A stretch of DNA of 31,055 bases, from positions 1 to 31,055 of the forward strand of contig LDAQ01000124.1 in the NCBI GenBank assembly GCA_001028025.1, given 5' to 3'. This document shows positions 15,088-23,768 of this stretch, piece by piece. Below the pieces are notes generated by a model. The model was not told the DNA's origin, did no database searches, and saw only the letters and a list, made by a program, of their open reading frames with translations. Made by a program: the position numbers and the translations under genes. Every line of letters begins with the position of its first letter. Position 1 is the stretch's first letter. This DNA is from Faecalicatena fissicatena. Lineage in GTDB: Bacteria; Bacillota; Clostridia; Lachnospirales; Lachnospiraceae.

Positions 15088-16764
15088 TTATATTTCACGC
15101 TTTGCCATTTCTTTCATCTCGGCCGCGCTTTCCATGATCTTTCCGGTCACTTTTGCCCCGCCCAGAAGCCTTGCAAGCTCTCCAACGGATTCCTGTTCTT
15201 CCAGAAAGAGTATTTCTGTTTTTGTCATATTCGACTCTGCCAGTTTTTGTATCAGATAATGTGCATCGGCCATGGCAGCTATTTGTGGCAGATGCGTAAT
15301 ACAGATTACCTGCCTGCTCCGGCCGATCATATGCATCTTCTCCGCTACACGGCCGGCTGTGATTCCGCTGATTCCTGTATCTATTTCGTCAAAAATCAAA
15401 GTTGGTGTGTCTTCCTTATCTGCCAGCACTGCTTTCACTGCCAGCATGATTCTGGAAAGCTCACCACCTGACGCCACATTTGCCAGTTGTTTCACAGGTT
15501 CACCCGGGTTTGTTGAGATATAGAACTCGCCTTCGTCCATACCATTTGAGGTATAACCTTCCAGCCTGCCCACTCTCATTTCAAACTTTACGTCCAAAAA
15601 ATTGAGATCAGTCAGCCCCTGCTTAATCTCTTCCACAAAAGTTTTTGAAGCTTCTTTTCTTGCTTTGCTCAGGGCATCCGAATACTTCTTTAATTTTTTT
15701 TCACTCTGTCTGTATTTTTCTTCCAGATCTGCAATATAGCTCTCATAATCTTTCAGTTCATTTAGTCTCTCTCTTTTTGTACTGCAGTATTCCAGTATAT
15801 CGCTTACAGTATTTCCATATTTTGCTTTTAAATGATTGACAAGATTCAGCCTGTTTTCCGTCTCGTAGTATTCTTCCTCGGAAAACTCAAAACTTTTCGC
15901 ATATTCTGATAATTCACGGTTAAAATCATTCAGGAGGCTGTCAATCTCCAGCAGCTGTCCGTAGAGGGCCGCTCCCTGTTCATCACATTCCTCCACATCC
16001 TGGAACGCACGGATTGCCCGGCTCAGCAGATCACTGGCATTGCCCTGGGCAGATTCGCTCGTAAACTGGTAGGCCTCCGCAATGCTTTCCGTAAAACGGC
16101 GGCTCTCTGTCATACGCTGATACAGAGCTTCCAGTTCATCATCCTCGCCTTCCTGCAGACTGGCCTCTTCAATCTCACCGATCTCAAATTCGGCGAGAGA
16201 AATTTCCTTCTTCCGGCTTTTTTCATCCATCCCGGACTCTTCCAATGCTTTCCTGCACCCTGTATACTCTTTAAATGCCGCTGCAACCGATTTTTTTAAA
16301 CTTTCCACCTTATCCCTGGCATAGACGTCCAGAAGCGCCAGATGGTTCTTTTTATGCAGCAGCGTCTGATGCTCGTGCTGTCCGTGGATATCTATCAGCA
16401 TACTCGCCACGTCTTTGAGCACGCCCATGTTGACAGTCTCCCCGTTGATCTTACTGATGCTGCGCCCTTCCATCAGTTTTCTGGACAGGATCAGCATACC
16501 CTCTTCCGGGAATATGTCCAGTGCTTCCAGCTGTGTCCGGACCGCCTCGTCCTCCACAGTAAAGGCAAGTTCTACCAGCCCGAACTGAGCGCCCTTGCGT
16601 AGCATATCCGCACTGTATCTGCCCCCCAGAGCAAGGCCTACAGAGCCCAGAATAATGGATTTCCCGGCTCCCGTCTCACCAGTCAGGATATTGAGTCCCG
16701 GCTGGAATTCTACTTCAATTTCATTAATTAACGCCAAATTTTTAACATGCAGATTTTGCAACAT
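15088..16764 (-). CDS. recN: DNA repair protein RecN
   Basis: SMC-like ATPase that acts early in double-strand break repair. In the 558 residues the Walker A GETGAGKS is at 29-36, an extensive coiled coil runs through about 150-370, and the ABC signature ASGGELSRIMLAVKA followed by Walker B TLIFDEIDTGISG lies near 440-480. A His-rich DIHGQHEHQTLL segment is typical of RecN. The ATG follows the argR stop by 9 bp, and TTAGGA 7 nt upstream overlaps that stop, so translation is probably coupled. It is the last gene of the operon that starts at nusB; a strong terminator follows. Confidence 0.97.
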   Translation of the reverse strand: MLQNLHVKNLALINEIEVEFQPGLNILTGETGAGKSIILGSVGLALGGRYSADMLRKGAQFGLVELAFTVEDEAVRTQLEALDIFPEEGMLILSRKLMEGRSISKINGETVNMGVLKDVASMLIDIHGQHEHQTLLHKKNHLALLDVYARDKVESLKKSVAAAFKEYTGCRKALEESGMDEKSRKKEISLAEFEIGEIEEASLQEGEDDELEALYQRMTESRRFTESIAEAYQFTSESAQGNASDLLSRAIRAFQDVEECDEQGAALYGQLLEIDSLLNDFNRELSEYAKSFEFSEEEYYETENRLNLVNHLKAKYGNTVSDILEYCSTKRERLNELKDYESYIADLEEKYRQSEKKLKKYSDALSKARKEASKTFVEEIKQGLTDLNFLDVKFEMRVGRLEGYTSNGMDEGEFYISTNPGEPVKQLANVASGGELSRIMLAVKAVLADKEDTPTLIFDEIDTGISGITAGRVAEKMHMIGRSRQVICITHLPQIAAMADAHYLIQKLAESNMTKTEILFLEEQESVGELARLLGGAKVTGKIMESAAEMKEMAKREI

Positions 16765-16773
16765 ATGTTTTTC

Positions 16774-17232
16774 CTAATTCCCTTTAGACACAATCTTCCG
16801 AATCTTATCCATAACAGCTACTGTCTCATCCACGCTGCGGACCGCACACATAATGGTATCGTCCCCCGCTATGCACCCCACAACCTCTTTCCACTTCATG
16901 GCATCTACTGCGGCAGCTACTGCCATAGCCATGCCTGATACCGTTTTAATCACGAGAATATTCTGCGCCATATCCATGGAAATATAGCCGTCTTTTAATA
17001 CACGGATGTACTTCTCGCTCATTCCGTCTTCCTCCGGCTTCAGGACTACATACTTCTGCCTGCCGCCGTCCACGGATACTTTTGTAAGCTTCAAATCCCT
17101 GATATCTCTGGACACCGTCGCCTGAGTCACCTTAAAACCTGCATTATTCAGACGCTCTGCCAGCTCCTCCTGGGTTTCGATATCATTCTGGCTGATTAAT
17201 TCGATTATTTTTGCATGACGACTGACTTTCAT
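16774..17232 (-). CDS. argR: arginine repressor ArgR/AhrC
   Basis: Arginine-responsive hexameric regulator of arginine biosynthesis and catabolism. The 152 residues comprise an N-terminal winged helix (1-65) with the DNA-contacting Ser-Arg pair in ATVSRDIRDL (S41, R42) and a C-terminal arginine-binding, oligomerisation domain with GCIAGDDTIMCAVRS (119-133; D124 and D125 are the ligand-binding aspartates of the family). The ATG is 4 bp after the nadK stop, and AAAGGAAA lies within the end of nadK about 10 nt upstream. Position between nadK and recN matches Bacillus. No arg biosynthetic genes are in the window, so it acts in trans. Confidence 0.96.
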   Translation of the reverse strand: MKVSRHAKIIELISQNDIETQEELAERLNNAGFKVTQATVSRDIRDLKLTKVSVDGGRQKYVVLKPEEDGMSEKYIRVLKDGYISMDMAQNILVIKTVSGMAMAVAAAVDAMKWKEVVGCIAGDDTIMCAVRSVDETVAVMDKIRKIVSKGN

Positions 17233-17236
17233 AGTT

Positions 17237-18070
17237 CTAATTTCCTTTCATTTTCTTGCGCATTGTCTTCATAAAACTTTCCTTGCTGAGTTTAATCAGT
17301 TTTGTGGTCTCCCCCGACTTTTCGATCGTGATCTTGTCACCGGTCACCAGCGGTACGGTACTGGCACCGTCAAACGTAACGGTGGCATGCTCAATCTTGC
17401 CGTAACGTCCCTCACTGATCTCCACTTCGATGATGTCCTCTGCCGACAGTACAATACTGCTGGTGTTCAGGGCATGGGAACAAATTGGAGTAATGACAAA
17501 CATGCTCGCGGTCGGCTCCACAATCGGACCCCCGGCTGAAAGGTTGTAACCGGTTGTCCCCGTAGGCGTGGATATGATGACCCCGTCCGCCTGATAAGTG
17601 TTGAGCAGTTCCCCGTTTACGGAGATCGTAAAATGAATCACCCGGAGCCCGCCCTCTCTTGTCACGACAATATCATTCATGGCAACATCATTCAGACGGC
17701 CTTCCACACTGCCGTGCATCATCATGCGCTCTTCGATTTCGGGTTTTGTATCAAACAGTCTGTCCAAAGCGCTTTTGAAGTCACGCAGTTCCACCTCAGT
17801 CAGATATCCCAACGTACCAAGATTGATGCCGAGAAGAGGGATATTGTACCCTTCCAGTTCTCTGGCCGCACGAATCAGCGTTCCGTCCCCGCCCAGGACA
17901 AGCGCGCATTCCATCCCTTCCGGAACAGTCCCCGGAATAATATGGCCGTCCTCATCCTTCTGGGAGAGTATGCCTGTTCTTCCATTCTGCTCCAGATAAT
18001 CCAGGATTTCTTTTGTGATGCTGTAGTCAGCATCCTTCAGCTTATTCGTAATAACGTAAAAATTATCCAT
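17237..18070 (-). CDS. nadK: NAD kinase
   Basis: Phosphorylates NAD to NADP with ATP or polyphosphate. The 277 residues have the ATP/NAD-kinase GGDGT motif (60-64), the NLGTLGYL segment (83-90), NDIVVTREG (132-140), and the glycine-rich TPTGTTGYNLSAGGPIV stretch (168-184). The start at MDNFYVI is preferred because GAGGAG lies just upstream (short 4-nt spacing) in the 10-bp gap after tlyA; an in-frame ATG 14 codons earlier would overlap tlyA and has no family support. It belongs to the nusB-recN operon. Confidence 0.95.
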   Translation of the reverse strand: MDNFYVITNKLKDADYSITKEILDYLEQNGRTGILSQKDEDGHIIPGTVPEGMECALVLGGDGTLIRAARELEGYNIPLLGINLGTLGYLTEVELRDFKSALDRLFDTKPEIEERMMMHGSVEGRLNDVAMNDIVVTREGGLRVIHFTISVNGELLNTYQADGVIISTPTGTTGYNLSAGGPIVEPTASMFVITPICSHALNTSSIVLSAEDIIEVEISEGRYGKIEHATVTFDGASTVPLVTGDKITIEKSGETTKLIKLSKESFMKTMRKKMKGN

Positions 18071-18080
18071 GGTACTCCTC

Positions 18081-18884
18081 TTACTTGGCCAATGTCTTAA
18101 ATGCCTTATCAACTACAGTCACAAGGTCCACCCCAATCGCAGGCGGATCCCCCTCGCATTTGCGCAGGTGCAGCAGGTATTCAATATTACCTTCCGGTCC
18201 CTTAATCGGCGAGAAATTAATATTCAGCACTTCGAATCCAATGGAATTCGCATATCCTGCCACCTTCTCTATCACCTCATGGTGCGTGCTTTTTTCCCGT
18301 ACCACCCCTTTTTTGCCAACCTTCTCCCGGCCGGCCTCAAACTGCGGTTTGATCAGTGCCACGATCTCCCCATCCGCTTTCAGATAACGGCGGATCGGTT
18401 CCAGCACTTTTGTCAGTGATATAAAAGACACGTCTATGGATGAAAAATCCACAGGCTCCCCGATATCCGCCGGTGTCACATAGCGGATGTTGGTCTTCTC
18501 CATGCAGACAACCCGGTCATCCTGCCGCAGCTTCCAATCCAGCTGGCCGCGCCCCACATCTATGGCATACACTTTTACCGCACCGTTCTGCAGCATGCAG
18601 TCTGTAAATCCTCCTGTGGAAGATCCCACATCCGTACAGACCTTTCCTTCCACAGTTACGTCAAATTCAGCAAGGGCCTTTTCCAGCTTCAGCCCACCGC
18701 GGCTGACATAGGGCAGAGTATGCCCCTTAACCTCGATCTGAACATCCTCCTGGAAAGAAGAGCCGGCCTTATCTTCTCTCTGCCCATCCACGAAAACACT
18801 GCCCGCCATAATAATGGCCTTTGCCTTTTCCCTGGACTCTGCCAGATTCCTTTTTATCAGTAACACATCTAATCGTTCTTTCAT
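18081..18884 (-). CDS. tlyA: TlyA-family rRNA 2'-O-methyltransferase / S4-domain protein
   Basis: Predicted SAM-dependent methyltransferase of the TlyA family, which in other bacteria methylates 16S and 23S rRNA; some homologues have been called hemolysins. It has an N-terminal S4 RNA-binding domain (about 1-60, MKERLDVLLIKRNLAESREKA and VSRGGLKLEKAL) and an FtsJ-like Rossmann domain with TDVGSSTGGFTDCML near 85-99 and DVSFISL near 150. The start is set at the second ATG (MKERL), which has AAGGA 9 nt upstream and matches family N-termini; the ATG three codons earlier has almost no spacer. It is separated from dxs by 1 bp. Confidence 0.93.
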   Translation of the reverse strand: MKERLDVLLIKRNLAESREKAKAIIMAGSVFVDGQREDKAGSSFQEDVQIEVKGHTLPYVSRGGLKLEKALAEFDVTVEGKVCTDVGSSTGGFTDCMLQNGAVKVYAIDVGRGQLDWKLRQDDRVVCMEKTNIRYVTPADIGEPVDFSSIDVSFISLTKVLEPIRRYLKADGEIVALIKPQFEAGREKVGKKGVVREKSTHHEVIEKVAGYANSIGFEVLNINFSPIKGPEGNIEYLLHLRKCEGDPPAIGVDLVTVVDKAFKTLAK

Positions 18885-18885
18885 C

Positions 18886-20760
18886 TTACTCATTCCTTAT
18901 CGTCACATAGTCTGTAATCACCTGTTTTACGATGCTCTCGCAGTCCAGCCCGACCTCATGGCGCAGGACTTCCACATTCCCGTGCTCCACATAATCGTCG
19001 GGTATCCCGATGTTAAGAACGTGTACACCCAAACGCGCGCGTGACGCATACTCCAGCACGCGCTCACCATAGCCGCCGGATAACACATTCTCCTCAATCG
19101 TAACAAACAGCTCATGCTCTTCTGCCATCCGCTCCAGCATCTCTGTATCCAGCGGTTTTACAAAACGGGCATTCACAAGGCTGCAGCTATAACCTATATC
19201 CTTCAGGCTTAAGCGTACTGCCTCCGCCACAGCCGCCATATGCCCCACAAAGAAAAGAACAATATCCTCTTCCTCAAAGAGGACCTCGCTCTTCCCATAT
19301 ACGACAGGCGCGCGGAATTCTTTCAGGCCCTCATAGGCCTCTCCTCTCGGATACCGCAGGGCAATGGGATATCCAAAATCCACCGCATATCTGACCATGT
19401 CGGCCATCTCCCACCGGTTCTTCGGAGACATAATAGTCATATTCGGAATCGTCGCAAGAAAAGACAGGTCAAAAAGCCCCTGGTGCGTCTCTCCATCGCT
19501 CCCCACCAGACCGCCTCTGTCCACAGCCAGCACCACCGGCAGTTTCTGCAGGCAGATATCGTGGATCGCCTGATCGTAAGCCCTCTGCAGGAAAGAAGAA
19601 TAAAGCGCCACAACCGGCTTCATGCCGCCCGCCGCAAGCCCCGCCGCAAAAGTCAGGGCATGCTCCTCCGCAATACCCACATCAAAAAAACGTTCCGGAT
19701 AATACTTCTGAAAACGGTGCAGCCCGGTTCCGTCAGCCATAGCTGCAGTGATAGCCGCCACTTTATTGTCATGTCTGGCAATATCACAGATCACCTTGGA
19801 AAATACGTCTGTATAACTGTCCTTTACCGCAGCATCTTTTGCCTTGCCGGTCTCCACGTCAAAAGGGCCCGTCCCATGATAAAGTGCCGGATTCTCTTCC
19901 GCCGGCTCATATCCTTTGCCTTTTTTAGTCAGCACATGAATAAGCACGGCATGGTCCACACGCTTTGCCTCGTTCAGTGTCTTATACAGCTTTTTTACAT
20001 CATGTCCGTCCACCGGTCCCAGATAGGTGATTCCCATATCCTCAAAAAACATGCCCGGCACAATCAGCTGTTTGATGCCGCTCTTTGTCTTTTTCATCTG
20101 GTTTACGATCTTCTCGCCCTGTACCGGAATCTTCAGCAGTGTATCCTCCACACCTTTTTTCAGCCCTGTATAGGCCTCTGCTGTGCGCAGACCGTTCAGA
20201 TATCTGGACATGCCTCCCACATTTTCCGATATGGACATGTTGTTGTCATTCAGTACAATAATAAAATTGCTTTTCAGCCTGGAGGCATTGTTCAGCGCCT
20301 CATATGCCATCCCGCCTGTCATCGCACCGTCTCCGATGATGGAAACTACATAATGCTCTTCCCCCAGAATATCTCTGGCCGCCACATAGCCCAATCCGGC
20401 GGAAATAGATGTGGAGCTGTGTCCGGTATCAAATGCGTCACATTCACTTTCCTTGCGCTTAGGAAAGCCACTCATGCCGCCGTACTTGCGCAGGTCGTCA
20501 AATCCTGCCCTGCGTCCGGTCAGGAGCTTATGAGTATACGCCTGGTGTCCCACGTCCCAGATCAGCTTGTCCCCGGGCAGATCAAACGCCAGATGCAGGG
20601 CCATCGTCAGTTCCACAACGCCCAGATTGGAGGCCAGATGGCCGCCTGTCCTGCTGATCTTCTGGATCAGGAACTCCCGGATCTCTTCTGCCAGCTGATC
20701 CAGATCCTCAGGCCCCAGCTCTTTTATATCATTTTCCTTTTGAATCTTTTCTAATATCAT
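18886..20760 (-). CDS. dxs: 1-deoxy-D-xylulose-5-phosphate synthase
   Basis: Condenses pyruvate and glyceraldehyde 3-phosphate, the first step of the MEP isoprenoid pathway, which feeds IspA encoded just upstream. The 624 residues show thiamine-diphosphate motif GDGAMTGG (143-150) with NDNNMSI (171-177), the N-terminal WDVGHQAYTHKLLTGR, a central transketolase pyrimidine domain with AEEHALTFAAGLA, and RGGLVGSDGETHQGLFD. AGAGAGGG is 7 nt before the ATG and the gap to ispA is 13 bp. It is part of the nusB-recN operon. Confidence 0.98.
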   Translation of the reverse strand: MILEKIQKENDIKELGPEDLDQLAEEIREFLIQKISRTGGHLASNLGVVELTMALHLAFDLPGDKLIWDVGHQAYTHKLLTGRRAGFDDLRKYGGMSGFPKRKESECDAFDTGHSSTSISAGLGYVAARDILGEEHYVVSIIGDGAMTGGMAYEALNNASRLKSNFIIVLNDNNMSISENVGGMSRYLNGLRTAEAYTGLKKGVEDTLLKIPVQGEKIVNQMKKTKSGIKQLIVPGMFFEDMGITYLGPVDGHDVKKLYKTLNEAKRVDHAVLIHVLTKKGKGYEPAEENPALYHGTGPFDVETGKAKDAAVKDSYTDVFSKVICDIARHDNKVAAITAAMADGTGLHRFQKYYPERFFDVGIAEEHALTFAAGLAAGGMKPVVALYSSFLQRAYDQAIHDICLQKLPVVLAVDRGGLVGSDGETHQGLFDLSFLATIPNMTIMSPKNRWEMADMVRYAVDFGYPIALRYPRGEAYEGLKEFRAPVVYGKSEVLFEEEDIVLFFVGHMAAVAEAVRLSLKDIGYSCSLVNARFVKPLDTEMLERMAEEHELFVTIEENVLSGGYGERVLEYASRARLGVHVLNIGIPDDYVEHGNVEVLRHEVGLDCESIVKQVITDYVTIRNE

Positions 20761-20773
20761 AAGGAATCCCTCT

Positions 20774-21664
20774 CTATCTGCTTCTGTTTATCAGAGACTC
20801 CAGCAGTTGTGCGAGATACTCGTCCGGAGCCCCCAGGCTCTCCATCTGCTGCAGCGCCTCGCGGGAAATCTTTTCAGACAGCGCTTTTGCACCGTCGATT
20901 CCCTTCCATGTCACATAAGTTGTTTTTTCGTTCTTCTCATCACTGTGTATCGGTTTGCCCAGCTCTTCAGCGGTACTGGTCACATCCAGAATATCATCCT
21001 GGATCTGGAAAGCCAGGCCTACTTTACCTGCAATCTCTTCCACTGCATTCACCTGCTCCCGGGCGGCGCCCGCCAGCACTGCCCCGATCATCATGGAAGC
21101 CTCAATCAGTGCCCCTGTTTTCAGCTTGTAAATAAAATTCAGCTTTTCACCGGAAATCTGATCTCCTGTAGACTTCACATCTACTACCTGTCCGCCAATC
21201 ATACCGTATATCCCGGCCTTTCCCGCCAGGATCTGCAGGGCTTTTCCTGTCTGCAGGCTCTTCTCCGGTTCCATGTCAAAGGCTTTGGCAGCTGTCTCAA
21301 AAGCACAGTTCAGCAAGGCATCCCCTGTCAGAATGCCTATATCCTCCCCATACATCACATGCGTTGTCTTTCTTCCCCGGCGGTAGTCGTCATTGTCCAT
21401 GGCCGGCAGGTCATCGTGCACCAGGGAATAGGTATGGATCATCTCAATTGCAGCCATAAACGGCTCGATCCTGGTTCCGCAGCCTCCGAACAGACGGTAC
21501 GTCTCCTGCATCAGCATCGGACGCAGCCGCTTGCCACCGGCCATAAGGGCATATTCCATTGCCTCCATGATGACTGTTTGATATCCTTCACCAGCGGGAA
21601 GATATGCCTTAAGTATCCTTTCAATCGCTTCAACTTTGGTCTGATACGTTTCTTTAAAATTCAT
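20774..21664 (-). CDS. ispA: polyprenyl (farnesyl/geranyl-type) diphosphate synthase
   Basis: Condenses IPP with allylic diphosphates to short-chain prenyl diphosphates. The 296 residues carry the first Asp-rich motif DDLPAMDNDD (84-93), the second DDILD (223-227), GGKRLRP (43-49) and the GGQVVD segment (157-162). The FARM spacing DDx4D is that of bacterial short-chain FPP synthases. The start at MNFKETYQTK overlaps the end of xseB by 11 bp; GGAG lies 6 nt upstream. Earlier in-frame codons lie wholly inside xseB and lack support. The position between xseB and dxs is conserved in Firmicutes. Exact chain length cannot be proved from sequence. Confidence 0.95.
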   Translation of the reverse strand: MNFKETYQTKVEAIERILKAYLPAGEGYQTVIMEAMEYALMAGGKRLRPMLMQETYRLFGGCGTRIEPFMAAIEMIHTYSLVHDDLPAMDNDDYRRGRKTTHVMYGEDIGILTGDALLNCAFETAAKAFDMEPEKSLQTGKALQILAGKAGIYGMIGGQVVDVKSTGDQISGEKLNFIYKLKTGALIEASMMIGAVLAGAAREQVNAVEEIAGKVGLAFQIQDDILDVTSTAEELGKPIHSDEKNEKTTYVTWKGIDGAKALSEKISREALQQMESLGAPDEYLAQLLESLINRSR

Positions 21665-21884
21665 GGGTTTCTCCATCCTCATCCAGTATCTGCACTTTTT
21701 TCTCGACAGTATCAATTGTCTCATTGCACTGCTTCAGCATGTTCATTCCCTTCTGGTAGAGCTGGAAAGACTCTTCCAGAGTAATGTCCTCTCCTTCCAG
21801 TCTTGCAACCACCTCGTCCAGTCCTTCAAAAAGCTCTTCCAGAGAAGGCTGCTTTGCTTCTGTCTTATTCTTCTTTTCTGCCAT
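21654..21884 (-). CDS. xseB: exodeoxyribonuclease VII small subunit
   Basis: Small subunit of exonuclease VII, which degrades single-stranded DNA. The 76-residue product has an N-terminal charged leader and the typical helical hairpin SLEELFEGLDEVVARLEG...LEESFQLYQKGMNMLKQCNETIDTVEKKVQIL. The start MAEKKNK is chosen because GAGGAGG lies 6 nt upstream and the length is normal; 15 extra in-frame codons lie inside xseA. It overlaps xseA by 20 bp and ispA by 11 bp, so the three are likely translationally coupled. Confidence 0.95.
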   Translation of the reverse strand: MAEKKNKTEAKQPSLEELFEGLDEVVARLEGEDITLEESFQLYQKGMNMLKQCNETIDTVEKKVQILDEDGETHEF

Positions 21885-23085
21885 CTGGTTCCTCCTCGAT
21901 TTCCCGGACTTCTGCCTGCACACTTCCATCCGTCATATAAACTCTGATGCTGTCGCCCTGCTTTACCTGGCGGACAGACTTTATATTAATGCCTCTGTCC
22001 CCTTCCACATAGGAATATCCCTGGTTCAGTTTTGCCAGGGGGGACAGACCTTTCATCTGCTCAACATAGATCGCAAACTGGTGCCGCCTTTTCTCAAGGC
22101 TGCCCTCCATCAGAAGCCGGAGCCACTGCTCCAGGTCCACAGCCCTCTGGCGCTTTTCCATCAGCTTTTGGCGCGGATGCGCAAGCTTCAGCTTCATGGC
22201 CGCCTGTCTGCTGTTCACCCGTTCCTGAGATATCCTCTGCATCATAGACCGTCTCAGCCGGGCCTCGTATTCACGCATGGCGCCAGCCGTTCCCAGATAC
22301 TCATATACGGCCAGTTCTGCAGCCGCAGATGGTGTGGGTGCCCGCAGGTCTGCCACATAATCCGTAATGGTTGTATCCGTCTCATGGCCTACAGCCGATA
22401 TCACCGGCACACGGCAGTGAAAGACAGCACGTGCTACTTCTTCTTCATTGAACGCCCACAGATCTTCTATGGATCCGCCGCCGCGCCCTACAATCATAAC
22501 GTCAACGCCCTTCTTCTCCAGCGTCTCAATGCCCCGGACGATGCTCGCCGCCGCTCCTTCCCCCTGCACCTGCGCTGGATACAGGATCAGTTGCACATAC
22601 GGATTCCGCCGCGTGGCAATATTAATAATATCCCGGACGGCTGCACCCGTAGGAGCCGTTACGATCCCCACTGTTCTCACATATGCAGGTATGGGCTGCT
22701 TATACTCCCGGGCAAACATTCCCATCTCCTGCAGTTCCCGCTTCAGGGCCTCAAACTTTTCATATAAGAGTCCTGCCCCGTCCAGAATGATTTCTTTTGC
22801 ATAAAGCTGGTACCTGCCGTCCCTCTCATAAACACTGACGGATCCCAGCACAATTACCTGCTGGCCTTCCTGCATACGAAAAGAAAGCCCTGACCGTGAG
22901 CCTGCGAACATGACACAGGCCATCGTGCCGGACTCATCTTTCAAAGAAAAATATATATGCCCTGATGTATGATATTTACAATTGGACACTTCACCCTTTA
23001 CATAAATTCTGTTCAGCATGAAGTCCTGGGTAAACATATTTTTGATATACGCATTTACCTGCTTTACCGTATAGACATTACGCAT
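21865..23085 (-). CDS. xseA: exodeoxyribonuclease VII large subunit
   Basis: Catalytic large subunit of exonuclease VII. The 406 residues begin with an OB-fold nucleic-acid-binding domain (about 1-100: YVKGEVSNCKYHTSGHIYFSLKD), continue with the catalytic core (GIVTAPTGAAVRDIINIATRRNP, DVMIVGRGGGSIEDLWAFNEE, PVISAVGHETDTTITDYVADLRAPTPSAAAE) and end with a charged coiled-coil region and a short strand GYSYV. AGGAGG lies 6 nt before the ATG. The gap to nusB is 10 bp. It is the second gene of the operon. Confidence 0.97.
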   Translation of the reverse strand: MRNVYTVKQVNAYIKNMFTQDFMLNRIYVKGEVSNCKYHTSGHIYFSLKDESGTMACVMFAGSRSGLSFRMQEGQQVIVLGSVSVYERDGRYQLYAKEIILDGAGLLYEKFEALKRELQEMGMFAREYKQPIPAYVRTVGIVTAPTGAAVRDIINIATRRNPYVQLILYPAQVQGEGAAASIVRGIETLEKKGVDVMIVGRGGGSIEDLWAFNEEEVARAVFHCRVPVISAVGHETDTTITDYVADLRAPTPSAAAELAVYEYLGTAGAMREYEARLRRSMMQRISQERVNSRQAAMKLKLAHPRQKLMEKRQRAVDLEQWLRLLMEGSLEKRRHQFAIYVEQMKGLSPLAKLNQGYSYVEGDRGINIKSVRQVKQGDSIRVYMTDGSVQAEVREIEEEPDGRKEE

Positions 23086-23095
23086 GCCCTGCCTC

Positions 23096-23494
23096 CTAGT
23101 CTGTCAGTTTTGCAAGTACTCCGTTCACAAAAGAAGGACCCTCTTCACCGCTGAATCTCTTCGCCAGCTCGACGGCTTCGTTGATTGCAACGCCTTCAGG
23201 AACATCCTCATCCCACTTCATCTCATAAGTTGCAAGACGAAGGATTGTCAGATCCACCTTGCTCATTCTTGTAGTCTTCCACCCAGTCGTCTTCTCATTC
23301 AAAATCGCGTCAATCTCTGGTACTTTTTTTACAATTGCTTCAAATTTTTTCGTTATGTATTCTTTATCTTCTTCTGTAGCACTTGACAGATTCTCAAAGT
23401 ATAACGCCAGATGCTCCGGCATATCTTCCATCTCGTTAAATTCTATCTGAAACAGCATCTTAAAAATATGCTCTCTAAGTTCTCTTCTTACCAT
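23096..23494 (-). CDS. nusB: transcription antitermination factor NusB
   Basis: All-helical RNA-binding factor that with NusE (S10) supports rRNA antitermination. The 132 residues begin with RRELREHIFKMLFQIEF, the Arg-rich N-terminus of NusB, and end with the conserved VAINEAVELAKRFSGEEGPSFVNGVLAKL. The start MVRRELRE is preceded by AAAGGAG at 5-6 nt; 18 further in-frame codons upstream lie in the palindrome-rich intergenic region and are not NusB-like. It is the first gene of the nine-gene operon running to recN. Confidence 0.96.
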   Translation of the reverse strand: MVRRELREHIFKMLFQIEFNEMEDMPEHLALYFENLSSATEEDKEYITKKFEAIVKKVPEIDAILNEKTTGWKTTRMSKVDLTILRLATYEMKWDEDVPEGVAINEAVELAKRFSGEEGPSFVNGVLAKLTD

Positions 23495-23582
23495 ATTGGC
23501 TCCTTTCAACTGACATCCCCAAACTCTGCAGCCGCAATGTACAGCCACCTTCCGGCGCTGCCCTGCTTCGGTCCATTAAATA

Positions 23583-23704
23583 GAGTTTTGCTTGCGAAAC
23601 TCGCGCCTGCGGCGGTCGCATAGTGATGTCTACCTCATACGCCGCAGTACGCATCCCGCCCGGAGGGCTTTTTTATCTTATAGGTGAACTTCCTATAAGA
23701 TAAA
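23583..23704. repeat. clustered inverted repeats between nusB and the Asp23 gene
   Basis: Four dyads lie in 122 bp: GAGTTTTG-CTTG-CGAAACTC (23583-23602, one wobble); TGCGGCG (23608-23614) with CGCCGCA (23640-23646); GCCC-GGA-GGGC followed by six T on the plus strand (23658-23674); and a perfect 13-bp stem TTTATCTTATAGG/CCTATAAGATAAA with a 7-nt loop (23672-23704). With the adjacent hairpin at 23707-23730 this is the most structured non-coding DNA in the window. It could be a REP/MITE-like dispersed palindromic element or a structured leader for the nusB operon. Confidence 0.7.
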
Positions 23705-23706
23705 GA

Positions 23707-23730
23707 AAAGGATGCCTTACGACATCCTTT
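23707..23730 (-). terminator. probable terminator of the Asp23-family gene
   Basis: Eight-bp perfect stem AAAGGATG/CATCCTTT with an 8-nt loop, followed on the minus strand by TCTTTATCTT. It lies about 40 bp after the Asp23-family stop codon. Confidence 0.55.
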
Positions 23731-23760
23731 ATTATACTACACACCTGCCATTCTTTGCAA
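23731..23760 (-). promoter_or_regulatory. candidate promoter ahead of nusB
   Basis: Minus-strand TTGCAA (23755-23760) and perfect TATAAT (23731-23736), 18-bp spacer. If used, transcription would start inside the hairpin at 23707-23730 and give a roughly 230-nt structured leader for nusB. It could equally be a chance match beside the terminator. Confidence 0.4.
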
Positions 23761-23768
23761 CGAAAAGG

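Noticed and set aside
19240..20754. A 504-codon open frame on the plus strand opposite dxs
   Set aside because: It is fully antisense to a canonical dxs, has no ribosome binding site or recognisable family, and His/Cys-rich composition typical of a shadow frame.
20807..22767. Two plus-strand open frames of about 325 codons opposite ispA, xseB and xseA
   Set aside because: Antisense to genes with clear motifs; composition and lack of any domain signature mark them as shadow frames.
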